From IMG/VR virus record IMGVR_UViG_3300042327_000512, positions 1 through 24,468 of that record: 24,468 nt of DNA; one strand, 5' to 3'. Positions 7,070 through 14,261 of the stretch are shown piece by piece. How positions within the stretch are numbered: the stretch's first letter is position 1; the number at the start of each line of letters is the position of its first letter. A model generated the notes under the pieces. It was given only the letters and a program-made list of their open reading frames with translations, had not been told where the DNA came from and searched no databases. The DNA comes from a virus. The position numbers and the translations under genes were made by a program.

Positions 7070-9226
7070 ATGACAATTATTATCAATGGAAGCAATACAC
7101 CTACAGCCGGTGCTGTCGCAGTAGGTGACGGTACGACTTTAAAATTTACTGCGGCAGGACTAAGCGGGCAAGTTTTGCAAAGCAATGGGGCAAATATGCC
7201 TACATGGGTTGCTAATGATTTGGGTTCAGTCACTTCTGTAGCTATGACCGTACCGACCGGATTGTCGGTCACTGGCTCGCCAATTACATCATCGGGAACT
7301 TTGGCAGTTTCTTTGCAAAGTGGCTATTCAATTCCAACAACAGCAAGTCAAACAAATTGGGATTCTGCTTATACGCAAAGGCTTCAATGGGATGGTAGCG
7401 CGACAAATTTGGTTGCGGCAACGGGTCGCACATCTTTGGCACTTGGAACAATAGCAACGCAAGATGCGTCAAGCGTTGCAATTACAGGCGGTAGCGTTAC
7501 GGGAATTACTGACCTAGCTGTTGTCGATGGCGGCACAGGCGCAAGCAATATATCTGATGCTAGAACTAATCTTGGCGCGGCTTCATCTGCAACAACAATT
7601 AGCACGGGCACAGGCTTGTCGGGCGGCGGCGACTTAACAGCTAACCGAACTTTATCTATTGCAAATACTGCCGTTACTGCCGGTGCGTTTGGTTCTGCAT
7701 CTGACGCACTTACAGCAACCGTTAATGCTCAAGGTCAACTTACCGCTTTGGCGGCAATACCAATCGCAATTGCAAATACTCAGGTCAGCGGCTTGGGTAC
7801 GATGTCAACGCAAACGTCAAGTGGCGTAACAATTACGGGCGGCTCAATCACAGGCATTACTGACCTTGCAATTGCCGATGGCGGCACGGGCGCATCCGAT
7901 GCCCCAACTGCTAGAAGTAATCTTGGTTTAGGTACTGCCGCGGTGTTAACCGCCGGTTCTGCTAATGGCGTTGCAACGCTTGATGCGGGCGGCACAGTAC
8001 CACTTGCACAATTACCGGCTTCAATTCAAGGCGGTGTTTCGTATCAAGGTTCATGGAACGCGGCAACAAACATTCCCGCATTAACATCTAGCGTTGGAAC
8101 AAAAGGTTTTTACTACGTTGTTGCAACATCAGGCACAACTAATCTGAACGGTATTACTGATTGGTTGGTAGGCGATTGGGCAATTTTTAATGGCTCAGTT
8201 TGGGAGAAAATAGATAACACCGACAATGTGGCAAGCGTTAACGGCTACACAGGCGTTGTTGTTCTTGCCGCAAGTGACGTTGGCGCGCCGCCAACAAGCC
8301 GCGCAGTTAGCGCAGGGACGGGATTAAGTGGCGGCGGCGACCTAACTACCAATCGCACAATTTCAATTGCAAATACAGCGGTTACAGCCGCTTCATACGG
8401 TACAGCAAGTGCAGTACCAAGTTTTACCGTCAATGGTCAAGGTCAATTAACTGCGGCCTCTGATGTAACTATTGCAATTGCAAATACACAAGTTTCGGGT
8501 TTGGGTACGATGTCAACCCAAGCGGCTTCAAATGTTTTAATTACAGGCGGTTCAATTTCAGGCATTACCGATTTAGCGATTACTGATGGTGGAACAGGCG
8601 CAAGCACAGCGCAAGGCGCAATGAATTCATTTGCGGGTGCAGTTACAAGCGGTTCATATTTACGCGGCAACGGCACAAATGTAGTAATGAATACTATTCA
8701 AGTGGCAGATGTACCTACCCTTAACCAAAACACAACAGGCACGGCGGCTAACGTCACAGGCACGGTTGCGCTTTTAAATGGTGGAACTGGTGCAACAACT
8801 GCACCGGCGGCTAGAACGGCACTTGGTGCAACAACATTAGGTTCAAACCTTTTCACAATCACAAATCCTAGCGCAATAACTTTTCCACGCTTAAACGCTG
8901 ATAACACGGTTTCTGCTTTAGATGCGCCAACATTCAGGGGTGCAATTGGTGCGGGTACGGGTAACGGTTCGGTCACAAGCATTACTGTTACAGCGGGTAC
9001 AGGAATGTCGGGTGGCGGCACAGTATCTACAAGCGGCACAGTCACTTTGACTAACGCGGGCGTTACAAGTATTGGTGCGGGTACGGGTATATCTGTAAAC
9101 GCATCAACAGGCGGCGTAACAGTAACAAATAGCGGCGTTACTTCTGTTAACGGTGCTACCGGTGCGGTAACAGTGGCGGCGGGTTCACAAGCGTTTGTTG
9201 CTTTCGGTTCTACCGGCGGCTATTAA
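7070..9226 (+). CDS. Long repetitive tail fibre protein, 718 aa
   Basis: A highly repetitive fibre shaft. A 22-residue phrase beginning ITGGS(V/I) and ending DGGTGAS occurs at residues 138, 255 and 491. GTGLSGGGDL-TNRT, IAIANTQVSGLGTMSTQ and LNGGTGAT/DGGTGAS-type phrases recur between them. Phage fibres use such repeats to build trimeric beta shafts. Near residues 335-385 a non-repeat island (YQGSWNAATNIPALTSSVGTKG and following, NGITDWLVGDWAIFN) is a common fibre insert. The end (SGTVTLTNAGV, AFVAFGSTGGY) leads straight into the cassette array. Antisense ORFs across this gene are by-products of its composition. Confidence 0.82.
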   Translation: MTIIINGSNTPTAGAVAVGDGTTLKFTAAGLSGQVLQSNGANMPTWVANDLGSVTSVAMTVPTGLSVTGSPITSSGTLAVSLQSGYSIPTTASQTNWDSAYTQRLQWDGSATNLVAATGRTSLALGTIATQDASSVAITGGSVTGITDLAVVDGGTGASNISDARTNLGAASSATTISTGTGLSGGGDLTANRTLSIANTAVTAGAFGSASDALTATVNAQGQLTALAAIPIAIANTQVSGLGTMSTQTSSGVTITGGSITGITDLAIADGGTGASDAPTARSNLGLGTAAVLTAGSANGVATLDAGGTVPLAQLPASIQGGVSYQGSWNAATNIPALTSSVGTKGFYYVVATSGTTNLNGITDWLVGDWAIFNGSVWEKIDNTDNVASVNGYTGVVVLAASDVGAPPTSRAVSAGTGLSGGGDLTTNRTISIANTAVTAASYGTASAVPSFTVNGQGQLTAASDVTIAIANTQVSGLGTMSTQAASNVLITGGSISGITDLAITDGGTGASTAQGAMNSFAGAVTSGSYLRGNGTNVVMNTIQVADVPTLNQNTTGTAANVTGTVALLNGGTGATTAPAARTALGATTLGSNLFTITNPSAITFPRLNADNTVSALDAPTFRGAIGAGTGNGSVTSITVTAGTGMSGGGTVSTSGTVTLTNAGVTSIGAGTGISVNASTGGVTVTNSGVTSVNGATGAVTVAAGSQAFVAFGSTGGY

Positions 9227-9235
9227 GGATAAAAC

Positions 9236-9760
9236 ATGGCACAAACAATTGCAATGCAACGTGGAACAGTATCAACTAATTGGACTGTAAATGCAACTAG
9301 TGCGTCAACAACAACACTATTTACGCAATCAGGAGGAATTGCTACAAGGGTGATTTGTAACTCTTTAGCAGTTAATACAAATTACAATGGTTCAGGTAAT
9401 ATTATTTTTTACTTAACCAATGCGTCAGGTGTATCTGTTCCAATTGGTGCGTGTAGACAAGGTAGTTCTTGGTTTAATGTTGCTATATTGCCATCAGAAG
9501 TTCAAGGCGTTGGTGTTGGCTCTGCATATTTTCAAGGCTCTGCTTTTTTTCAACAACAAAACGCGTCAGTTACGTCTTTTGGTCTAGCAAATCCAAATCA
9601 AACTATTGGCGGGTCAGTAAGTGACCCAACTCATATGGTGTATTTTCCTAAAAATATATGGATGGGAAATGGAGATTCAATAACTGTTAGAGGTTTTGTT
9701 CATTCAACAGCGACTACAACTTCTGTTGATTTTAATTTTACTACTATCACAGAATCTTAA
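9236..9760 (+). CDS. Cassette protein A1, putative receptor-binding tip, 174 aa
   Basis: First of three paralogues with A2 (10060) and A3 (10899). All share the N-terminus M(A/P)QT(I/V)AMQRG, an early QSGG-ATRVI-N-L block, a late PKN-W-G-GDS block and the C-terminus FTTITE(S/T), while the central part differs strongly. This pattern of constant ends and a variable core fits a beta-sandwich receptor-binding or virion-surface domain under diversifying selection. AAGGA precedes ATG 9236, and the B1 partner follows after 8 bases. The DNA looks more AT-rich than the fibre genes upstream. The function is inferred from position after the long fibre and from this pattern. Confidence 0.7.
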   Translation: MAQTIAMQRGTVSTNWTVNATSASTTTLFTQSGGIATRVICNSLAVNTNYNGSGNIIFYLTNASGVSVPIGACRQGSSWFNVAILPSEVQGVGVGSAYFQGSAFFQQQNASVTSFGLANPNQTIGGSVSDPTHMVYFPKNIWMGNGDSITVRGFVHSTATTTSVDFNFTTITES

Positions 9761-9768
9761 GGAATAAA

Positions 9769-10050
9769 ATGTTTTCTATTGCTTACAACAAACAAACTAA
9801 ATTTATTCTGTACTGGCGTTACGATGATGTCGTAAATGTAGAAAAGCTAACAGCGCAACAACATTTGAGCGTTTATTGCAACAACAATAATTTAGACGCA
9901 AACAATTACACGGCAATTGAATTGCCTTGGAATCCTAAAGCGCAATATGTCATTGGACGCGACAAGTTTGATGAATCAGAAAATCGCATTTATGCTGACA
10001 CTGATTGGGTTGCGCCTGTTGAAGCGCTCTTACCTACACCTACAGAATAA
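9769..10050 (+). CDS. Cassette protein B1, small partner of A1, 93 aa
   Basis: First of three paralogues (B2 10617, B3 11420). Shared features are a start MF(S/T/V)I-Y-KQ, a charged middle, a (K/R)-F/LY---NRI/GLI--D-DY/W segment near residues 65-80 and a Pro/Glu-rich end. The protein is small, soluble and acidic, with no signal peptide or membrane segment. Each B gene follows its A gene by 8-11 bases with its own SD, as tail-fibre-assembly chaperones follow their fibre genes. A cognate chaperone or tip-associated role is inferred. An overlapping out-of-frame ORF from 9917 is judged spurious. Confidence 0.68.
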   Translation: MFSIAYNKQTKFILYWRYDDVVNVEKLTAQQHLSVYCNNNNLDANNYTAIELPWNPKAQYVIGRDKFDESENRIYADTDWVAPVEALLPTPTE

Positions 10051-10059
10051 GGAATCGTT

Positions 10060-10605
10060 ATGCCACAAACAATTGCAATGCAAAGAGGGTCTATGGCGGG
10101 TACTTTTAACGGCACAACAGAACACCTTATATTTCAACAATCAGGCGGAAATGCAACTCGCGTTATTTTTAACGCTTTGTCCTGTTGGTCGGGTAGCAGT
10201 TCAGGTGGTTTTTTTAATCTTATGTTGTCAGTTACAAATAGTGGAACATCTGTAATTTTGCCTGTTGCAATAAAAATGAGTTCTGCGGCTATTGGTTCTG
10301 GCGGGATGTTTTTTTTGCCTGACACCTCAGGGATTGTTAGTGGGGCAACTAAAATGAGTTCAGAAGCCACTGCGAGCGCTCAAACTATTGTTGTTGCGTC
10401 AGGTAGTAATTGGCCCGCACCTAATGATCTTTTTATTACGGGAGGTGGAGTCTCACAAAATTCAAGTAACTCAAATTCAGCGTTTGAATTTTGTCCAAAA
10501 AACTTTTGGATAGGTTCAGGTGATTCTGTTATTTTGCGAGCTAAAACTACAAGCAATATATCAGGAACAATTGGTTGGAGTTTTACTACTATTACAGAAA
10601 CTTAA
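10060..10605 (+). CDS. Cassette protein A2, putative receptor-binding tip, 181 aa
   Basis: Paralogue of A1 and A3. The N-terminus MPQTIAMQRG, QSGGNATRVIFNAL, FCPKNFWIGSGDS and the final SFTTITET align with them, while residues about 45-145 are unrelated in detail (Ser/Gly-rich, with SGGMFFLPDTSG). The AAGGAATCGTT ribosome region precedes ATG 10060, 9 bases after the B1 stop. As for A1, a surface or receptor-binding beta domain is the most economical reading; no enzymatic motif is visible. Confidence 0.7.
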   Translation: MPQTIAMQRGSMAGTFNGTTEHLIFQQSGGNATRVIFNALSCWSGSSSGGFFNLMLSVTNSGTSVILPVAIKMSSAAIGSGGMFFLPDTSGIVSGATKMSSEATASAQTIVVASGSNWPAPNDLFITGGGVSQNSSNSNSAFEFCPKNFWIGSGDSVILRAKTTSNISGTIGWSFTTITET

Positions 10606-10616
10606 CAGGATAATTT

Positions 10617-10889
10617 ATGTTTACTATTGCTTATTCAAAACAATCAAAAAAAATTGTATTTGCTCGTTACGACCAAGGGCCAACTGTAGCTGTAGATTTT
10701 TATTTTAATCAACATTGTGAAATCAATAATCTAGACAAGCATGAATACATTGTTCTTGAATATGCTTACGACAAAACGCTACTTGTTGAAATTGGCAAGC
10801 ACATTTTTAACCCCGTAACCGGTCTAATTGAAGTTGACCCGCTTTACATTGCCCCCGCACCGGTTGAACCAACTGTTGCTACAGAATAA
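10617..10889 (+). CDS. Cassette protein B2, small partner of A2, 90 aa
   Basis: Paralogue of B1 and B3: MFTIAYSKQSKKIVFARYD at the start, then a helix-prone middle (FNQHCEINNLDKHEY) and IGKHIFNPVTGLIEVDPLYI near the end, followed by a Pro/Val-rich tail. An AGGATAA site lies before ATG 10617. The start and the DPLYI-type end are the parts conserved among copies. This suggests one face docks to the constant ends of A while another varies, which is inference. Confidence 0.68.
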   Translation: MFTIAYSKQSKKIVFARYDQGPTVAVDFYFNQHCEINNLDKHEYIVLEYAYDKTLLVEIGKHIFNPVTGLIEVDPLYIAPAPVEPTVATE

Positions 10890-10898
10890 GGATTCATC

Positions 10899-11408
10899 AT
10901 GGCACAAACAGTAGCAATGCAACGTGGAACAGGCTCAATTGCGAACAATACATTTGCGACATTGTTTACACAATCCGGCGGTATAGCAACGCGAGTAATT
11001 CTTAATCAATTGACATGGTATTTTGGTACTGGAAATCTTGACTATCCACAAGTAAACCTTGTCCATTTGTCATCTACTGGCGCATCAAGCGTTATTGGTT
11101 ATTGGCAATGGTTTACGCTTACTGGCGCAAGACAAGGGCAAATTATGCCAACTCCAAATTCTTCGCCTCTTGAAAGGCTTAGTAATGGTTGGTCAAGCGT
11201 TTCAGGAACAAGCGGAAGTAACTCTAATCAATGGATAGGTGCAACATCAGGACTTAATACTGGTGTAGCCGATGGCACAATTAGGTCATATATGCCACAA
11301 AACTGTTGGATTGGGCCGAGTGATTCGCTAAGACTCGTATTTACTGAGGGTTCGGGTTCTTTTACTATGACGTATGGTTATAGCTTTACAACTATTACAG
11401 AAACTTGA
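10899..11408 (+). CDS. Cassette protein A3, putative receptor-binding tip, 169 aa
   Basis: Third A paralogue: MAQTVAMQRGT, LFTQSGGIATRVILNQL, MPQNCWIGPSDS and SFTTITET. It shares LFTQSGGIATRVI with A1 more closely than with A2. The core contains several aromatic residues (WYFGTGNLDYP, WQWFTLTG), unlike A1 and A2. AAGGATTCATC precedes ATG 10899, 9 bases after B2. The end-conserved, core-variable pattern is clearest between A1 and A3. Confidence 0.7.
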   Translation: MAQTVAMQRGTGSIANNTFATLFTQSGGIATRVILNQLTWYFGTGNLDYPQVNLVHLSSTGASSVIGYWQWFTLTGARQGQIMPTPNSSPLERLSNGWSSVSGTSGSNSNQWIGATSGLNTGVADGTIRSYMPQNCWIGPSDSLRLVFTEGSGSFTMTYGYSFTTITET

Positions 11409-11419
11409 TGGGATAAATT

Positions 11420-11683
11420 ATGTTTGTAATTTTTTACGATAAACAATCTTCAGAAGTTTTGGGGTTTCGTCATGATCTCTCTACAAATCCTTTAACAGCA
11501 ATTGAAGTTTTTGCACGATATTTAAATGATGAAAACAAAAGCCAAGCTAACACTAGCCATGCTGAAATTACATTTCAAAATTTACAATTTGATAAAAGTA
11601 AATACTTATACAACAAAGTGAATAACATAATTAATTTGAACCCTGACTATATTGAACCGATACCACAAGAAAGTACACCATGA
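11420..11683 (+). CDS. Cassette protein B3, small partner of A3, 87 aa
   Basis: Third and most diverged B paralogue: MFVIFYDKQSSEVLGFRHD at the start and KSKYLYNKVNNIINLNPDYI near the end, keeping the hydrophobic-x-KQ start and the (D/N)PDYI/DPLYI/DTDWV position. A GGGATAA ribosome site lies before ATG 11420. Its stop overlaps the ATG of the next small gene (ATGA at 11680), so the array is translationally tied to the 49-aa gene downstream. Confidence 0.65.
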   Translation: MFVIFYDKQSSEVLGFRHDLSTNPLTAIEVFARYLNDENKSQANTSHAEITFQNLQFDKSKYLYNKVNNIINLNPDYIEPIPQESTP

Positions 11684-11829
11684 ATTTACAACTGCCAATT
11701 GAAACAGCAAACCAAATTTTGGCTTATTTAGCTACGCGACCTTATCAAGAAGTTTTCCAATTTATTCATGCGATGCAAAATGCGGCAACATCAAAGCCAA
11801 CATTGCCAATTGAAAAAACAGTTGAATAG
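11680..11829 (+). CDS. Small protein of unknown function, 49 aa
   Basis: ATG 11680 overlaps the stop of B3 in an ATGA, so translation is probably coupled. The product begins MNLQLPIETANQILAYLATR, continues YQEVFQFIHAMQ and ends in a Thr/Glu-rich tail, TLPIEKTVE. Two short amphipathic helices are likely, with no membrane segment. I do not recognise a function. Its place between the fibre cassettes and the lysis region fits a small late-expressed phage protein. Confidence 0.6.
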   Translation: MNLQLPIETANQILAYLATRPYQEVFQFIHAMQNAATSKPTLPIEKTVE

Positions 11830-11866
11830 ATTTTGTACATTTATCAAAACTACCTTTTAGGCGTTT

Positions 11867-12037
11867 ATGAACGAAGTAGAAGCAAGGCTAAACAGCCACG
11901 AAGAAATTTGCACCCTACGGTATGAAATGCTTTGTGCGCGTATCAAACGCTTAGAAGGTATTTTGATTAAGGCTTGCGGCGCAATGTTGCTTGGCATGAC
12001 CGGCGTTATCTATTCATCGCTAACGCTTTTAAAGTAA
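11867..12037 (+). CDS. Small single-pass membrane protein, candidate holin/lysis accessory, 56 aa
   Basis: Starts at ATG 11867. Residues about 1-33 are charged and helical (MNEVEARLNSHEEICTLRYE), and about 34-54 form one hydrophobic segment (ACGAMLLGMTGVIYSSLTLL). This XhlA-like plan of an N-terminal amphipathic helix plus a C-terminal membrane helix is typical of small lysis accessory proteins. It opens the lysis region. A clearer holin lies at 13824, so this may be a helper, an antiholin-like protein or an unrelated membrane peptide. Confidence 0.6.
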   Translation: MNEVEARLNSHEEICTLRYEMLCARIKRLEGILIKACGAMLLGMTGVIYSSLTLLK

Positions 12038-12051
12038 AAGTGAGGCTAGGA

Positions 12052-12801
12052 ATGGTCACGGCTAAAAAGACAGCACCAAAGGCCATTAAAGCCCCTGCAA
12101 AGGTAGCGCCGGTTAAACGTGCTACTGCCAAAACGCAAGTCAATGTAACGGTAGCGCCGCCGGTTGCCGCATCCCCTGCCCCATCAGCGCCTAAGAAAGA
12201 CGATTCAGCATTGGGCAAAGTAATCGGCCTTATCGAATGGGTAGATAACCCGTTTAAGTTATTTACGGTCATTTTGTTGTCGGCCCTGTTCTTTGCCGGT
12301 TACTTTGCTTGGGATAGCCGCCAAGTAATCTTGCACGCAATCACCACGCAAGACAAAATGCCGCAACTTGCAAAGCAAGAAGATTTAATACCGCCCGCCA
12401 AGTCATTGCTAAAAGATGTTGACGGTTTAGTGCTACTGGTTCACAAAGCAAACTTAGCAAGCAATTCGCGCACGACTGTATTGGCATTAAATGCTGACGG
12501 TACGCGAGAAAAGGCAATAGAAGGCACGGTTACATCCCTGTTTAACGCATCTGCTGACCGTAATTCTGCAATGGTTGCAATGCTTAACGGCGAAATACTT
12601 TGCGAAGAATTTAACCCGTCAAGCAAAGTTGGCGAATGGGGCGTTAAGCAAGGCGTAAAGTTTATGTGCCGCGGTAGCATCCCGCCGGACATGGGCAAGT
12701 TTGCCGGATACGTTGCCATCGGTTTTAAAGACAAAGTAGAAGATATTGCCGCGCTTAAAACACGCATCAACCTAGCCGCTACGGACATGGCCGATGAATG
12801 A
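12052..12801 (+). CDS. Membrane-anchored protein with basic N-terminal tail, 249 aa
   Basis: ATG 12052 is chosen over an upstream in-frame start because it follows AGGCTAGGA and the previous gene's stop by 14 bases. Residues 1-50 are Lys/Ala/Pro-rich, like histone tails. About 69-87 is one membrane segment (LFTVILLSALFFAGYFAW), followed by a soluble domain of about 160 residues with two cysteines (FNGEILCEEF region and FMCRG). The topology suggests an inner-membrane protein with a nucleic-acid- or envelope-facing tail. The family is not recognised. Its place in the lysis region suggests a role in lysis control or membrane attachment. The stop overlaps the next start (ATGA at 12798). Confidence 0.7.
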   Translation: MVTAKKTAPKAIKAPAKVAPVKRATAKTQVNVTVAPPVAASPAPSAPKKDDSALGKVIGLIEWVDNPFKLFTVILLSALFFAGYFAWDSRQVILHAITTQDKMPQLAKQEDLIPPAKSLLKDVDGLVLLVHKANLASNSRTTVLALNADGTREKAIEGTVTSLFNASADRNSAMVAMLNGEILCEEFNPSSKVGEWGVKQGVKFMCRGSIPPDMGKFAGYVAIGFKDKVEDIAALKTRINLAATDMADE

Positions 12802-13073
12802 AGTGGCTCATACTTTTATTTGTATTGGTGATTGCCGGTGCGGTCGCCAAAGATGGATGTCATGTGCGCGAGTTTTACGGCATCGGCTACACGGTACATG
12901 ACCCAACAGAACGCTATTTAAAAATGATGGCGTGGTTAAAGACAAACGCGCCGTACTGCAAGCAAGCTGATTATGTATTGATGTTTAACAATTTGGCGCA
13001 TTGGGCGGGTACTGCCGACAACTTAACTTTGCGCGAGGCAATTATCAAAGGATATTCGAAGGCCAAGCAATGA
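12798..13073 (+). CDS. Small exported protein, 91 aa
   Basis: ATG 12798 overlaps the upstream stop. The first 17 residues (MKWLILLFVLVIAGAVA) form a signal peptide with likely cleavage after AVA. The mature part begins KDGCHVREFYG and has two cysteines (21 and 54), which could form a disulfide in the periplasm. No lipobox is present at the right place, so it is not an obvious Rz1-like lipoprotein. It may be a periplasmic lysis or exclusion factor; the function is unknown. The stop again overlaps the following ATG. Confidence 0.65.
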   Translation: MKWLILLFVLVIAGAVAKDGCHVREFYGIGYTVHDPTERYLKMMAWLKTNAPYCKQADYVLMFNNLAHWAGTADNLTLREAIIKGYSKAKQ

Positions 13074-13306
13074 TTATTTTAGACAAATGGTATCCCGTTG
13101 TGATGCCTAAAAATGAAATCAGAAGTATTGCCTTTGAAAAAGCCGTGGAAAAAGCGCAAGAACAATACAGGCAAGCACTTAACGCGCACAAAGTGTCGTT
13201 AGAGAAATACGAATATGACGTTGAACTTTATAACAAACGCGCACGGGTAAACACAATCGAATTAGAAATGTTTAGCGACCGTAGGCGATTTCAAATCTTT
13301 GTATAA
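13070..13306 (+). CDS. Small charged coiled-coil protein, 78 aa
   Basis: Start ATG 13070 (ATGA overlap with the previous stop) is preferred to an upstream in-frame start inside the neighbouring gene. After MIILDKWYPVVMPKNEIR, most of the protein is one long charged helix (FEKAVEKAQEQYRQALNAHK, then EKYEYDVELYNKRA) with coiled-coil character. There is no membrane segment. It lies just before the endolysin. The function is unknown; a structural or lysis-accessory role is possible. Confidence 0.6.
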   Translation: MIILDKWYPVVMPKNEIRSIAFEKAVEKAQEQYRQALNAHKVSLEKYEYDVELYNKRARVNTIELEMFSDRRRFQIFV

Positions 13307-13314
13307 GGATAATC

Positions 13315-13827
13315 ATGGCAGATTTTTTACCCGCATTTGAATTGATGTTGAAAGATGAAGGCGGCTACAAATTGCACGATGTAGAGGGCGATACCGGCGG
13401 CATGACCTACGCGGGCATTGCACGCAATAAAAACCCGCACTGGAAAGGTTGGCCCTACATTGACAGCAAAGAAACAGGCGGGCCGTTAACAGGCTTAGTG
13501 CGCGACTTCTACAAGCAAGAATTTTGGGACAAGATGCGCGGCGATGAAATACGCGAACAGGACATTGCTAACAGCATATTTAACTTTGGCGTAAACGCGG
13601 GCATGGGCATGGCAGTTAAGTTAGCCCAACTGGTTGTTAACGCTACACCCGATGGCGGCATTGGCCCTAAAACTGTTGAACTGCTAAACCAACAAAACGC
13701 AAGCGATTTCCGCAAATCCTACGCGCTAACAAAGATTGCTAGGTACGCTGAAATCTGCAACAAGAACCGCACCCAATCAAAGTTTTTATTGGGTTGGATT
13801 AACCGAACAATGGCGGGGTTGAAATGA
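13315..13827 (+). CDS. Endolysin, GH108-type N-acetylmuramidase
   Basis: 170 residues behind an AAGGA ribosome site. The N-terminal GH108 domain has the active-site pattern EGGY at 15-18, with Glu15 the expected catalytic acid, followed by D-GG-T-AGI (about 25-36). FKQEFW-type and NFGVNAG segments follow. The C-terminal half (about 95-170, TPDGGIGPKT and a helical end) matches the peptidoglycan-binding part usual in this family. It hydrolyses the glycan strands of the cell wall at lysis. No signal peptide is present, so release depends on a holin, here the adjacent overlapping gene. Confidence 0.9.
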   Translation: MADFLPAFELMLKDEGGYKLHDVEGDTGGMTYAGIARNKNPHWKGWPYIDSKETGGPLTGLVRDFYKQEFWDKMRGDEIREQDIANSIFNFGVNAGMGMAVKLAQLVVNATPDGGIGPKTVELLNQQNASDFRKSYALTKIARYAEICNKNRTQSKFLLGWINRTMAGLK

Positions 13828-14261
13828 ATTTACTAAACATAGGTAGCATCATCGAATCGGTCGGCAAGGTTGCGGGCGACTTAATCACAACCGACAAAGA
13901 ACGGTTGGAGATGGAAATAGAAAACCGCAAGCTAGATTTAGAAGAAAAGCGATTAGACCAAGCGGGCGACATGGCGCAGATTAGCGTCAACAAAGAAGAA
14001 GCTAAGAACCAAAACTTGTTTGTAAGTGGTTGGCGACCCGCGGTAGGTTGGATTGGTGCAACCGCCCTAGCCTATCAATTTCTTGCCTACCCTTTGCTTG
14101 GTTGGTTTTGGAAATGGGGTCAGGCAACCGGTTTAGTGCCGCCTGAACTATCGCCCCCGCCTTTACTTGATGCCGAACAACTTTGGGTTATGTTGTCGGG
14201 CATCTTGGGCATTGCGGGTATGCGTAGCTTTGAAAAGTCAAAAGGGGTTGCTACTAAGTAG
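13824..14261 (+). CDS. Holin of the gene-transfer-agent type (GTA_holin-like)
   Basis: 145 residues, starting at ATG 13824 which overlaps the endolysin stop. The N-terminal half (about 20-65) is a charged coiled coil (KERLEMEIENRKLDLEEKR). The C-terminal half holds membrane segments at about 72-97 (VGWIGATALAYQFLAYPLLG) and 118-134 (EQLWVMLSGILGIAGM). FVSGWRPAVGWIG and the GMRSFEK end are hallmarks of the 3TM GTA-release holin family. It would permeabilise the inner membrane to let the endolysin through. Its last bases overlap the convergent RecT gene tail to tail. Confidence 0.85.
   Translation: MNLLNIGSIIESVGKVAGDLITTDKERLEMEIENRKLDLEEKRLDQAGDMAQISVNKEEAKNQNLFVSGWRPAVGWIGATALAYQFLAYPLLGWFWKWGQATGLVPPELSPPPLLDAEQLWVMLSGILGIAGMRSFEKSKGVATK

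Larger units (their letters stand above)
9236..11683 (+). repeat. Three tandem diverged copies of the two-gene A/B cassette
   Basis: Starts of A lie at 9236, 10060 and 10899, giving periods of 824 and 839 bases. Each unit is A (169-181 aa) then B (87-93 aa), with 8-11-base gaps and similar SDs. DNA identity is highest at the A start (ATGCCACAAACAATTGCAATG or near variants) and around the A stop plus B start, and low in the core of A. This looks like duplication followed by diversification. Confidence 0.85.

Noticed and set aside
7284-9045. Several antisense ORFs across the long fibre gene
   Set aside because: They are Pro/Val/Ala-rich complements of a Gly/Thr-repeat gene with no ribosome sites and repeat the same phrases as the fibre repeats.
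9917-10255. ORF spanning the B1/A2 junction
   Set aside because: It crosses two well-supported paralogous genes in the wrong frame and has no counterpart in the other cassette copies.
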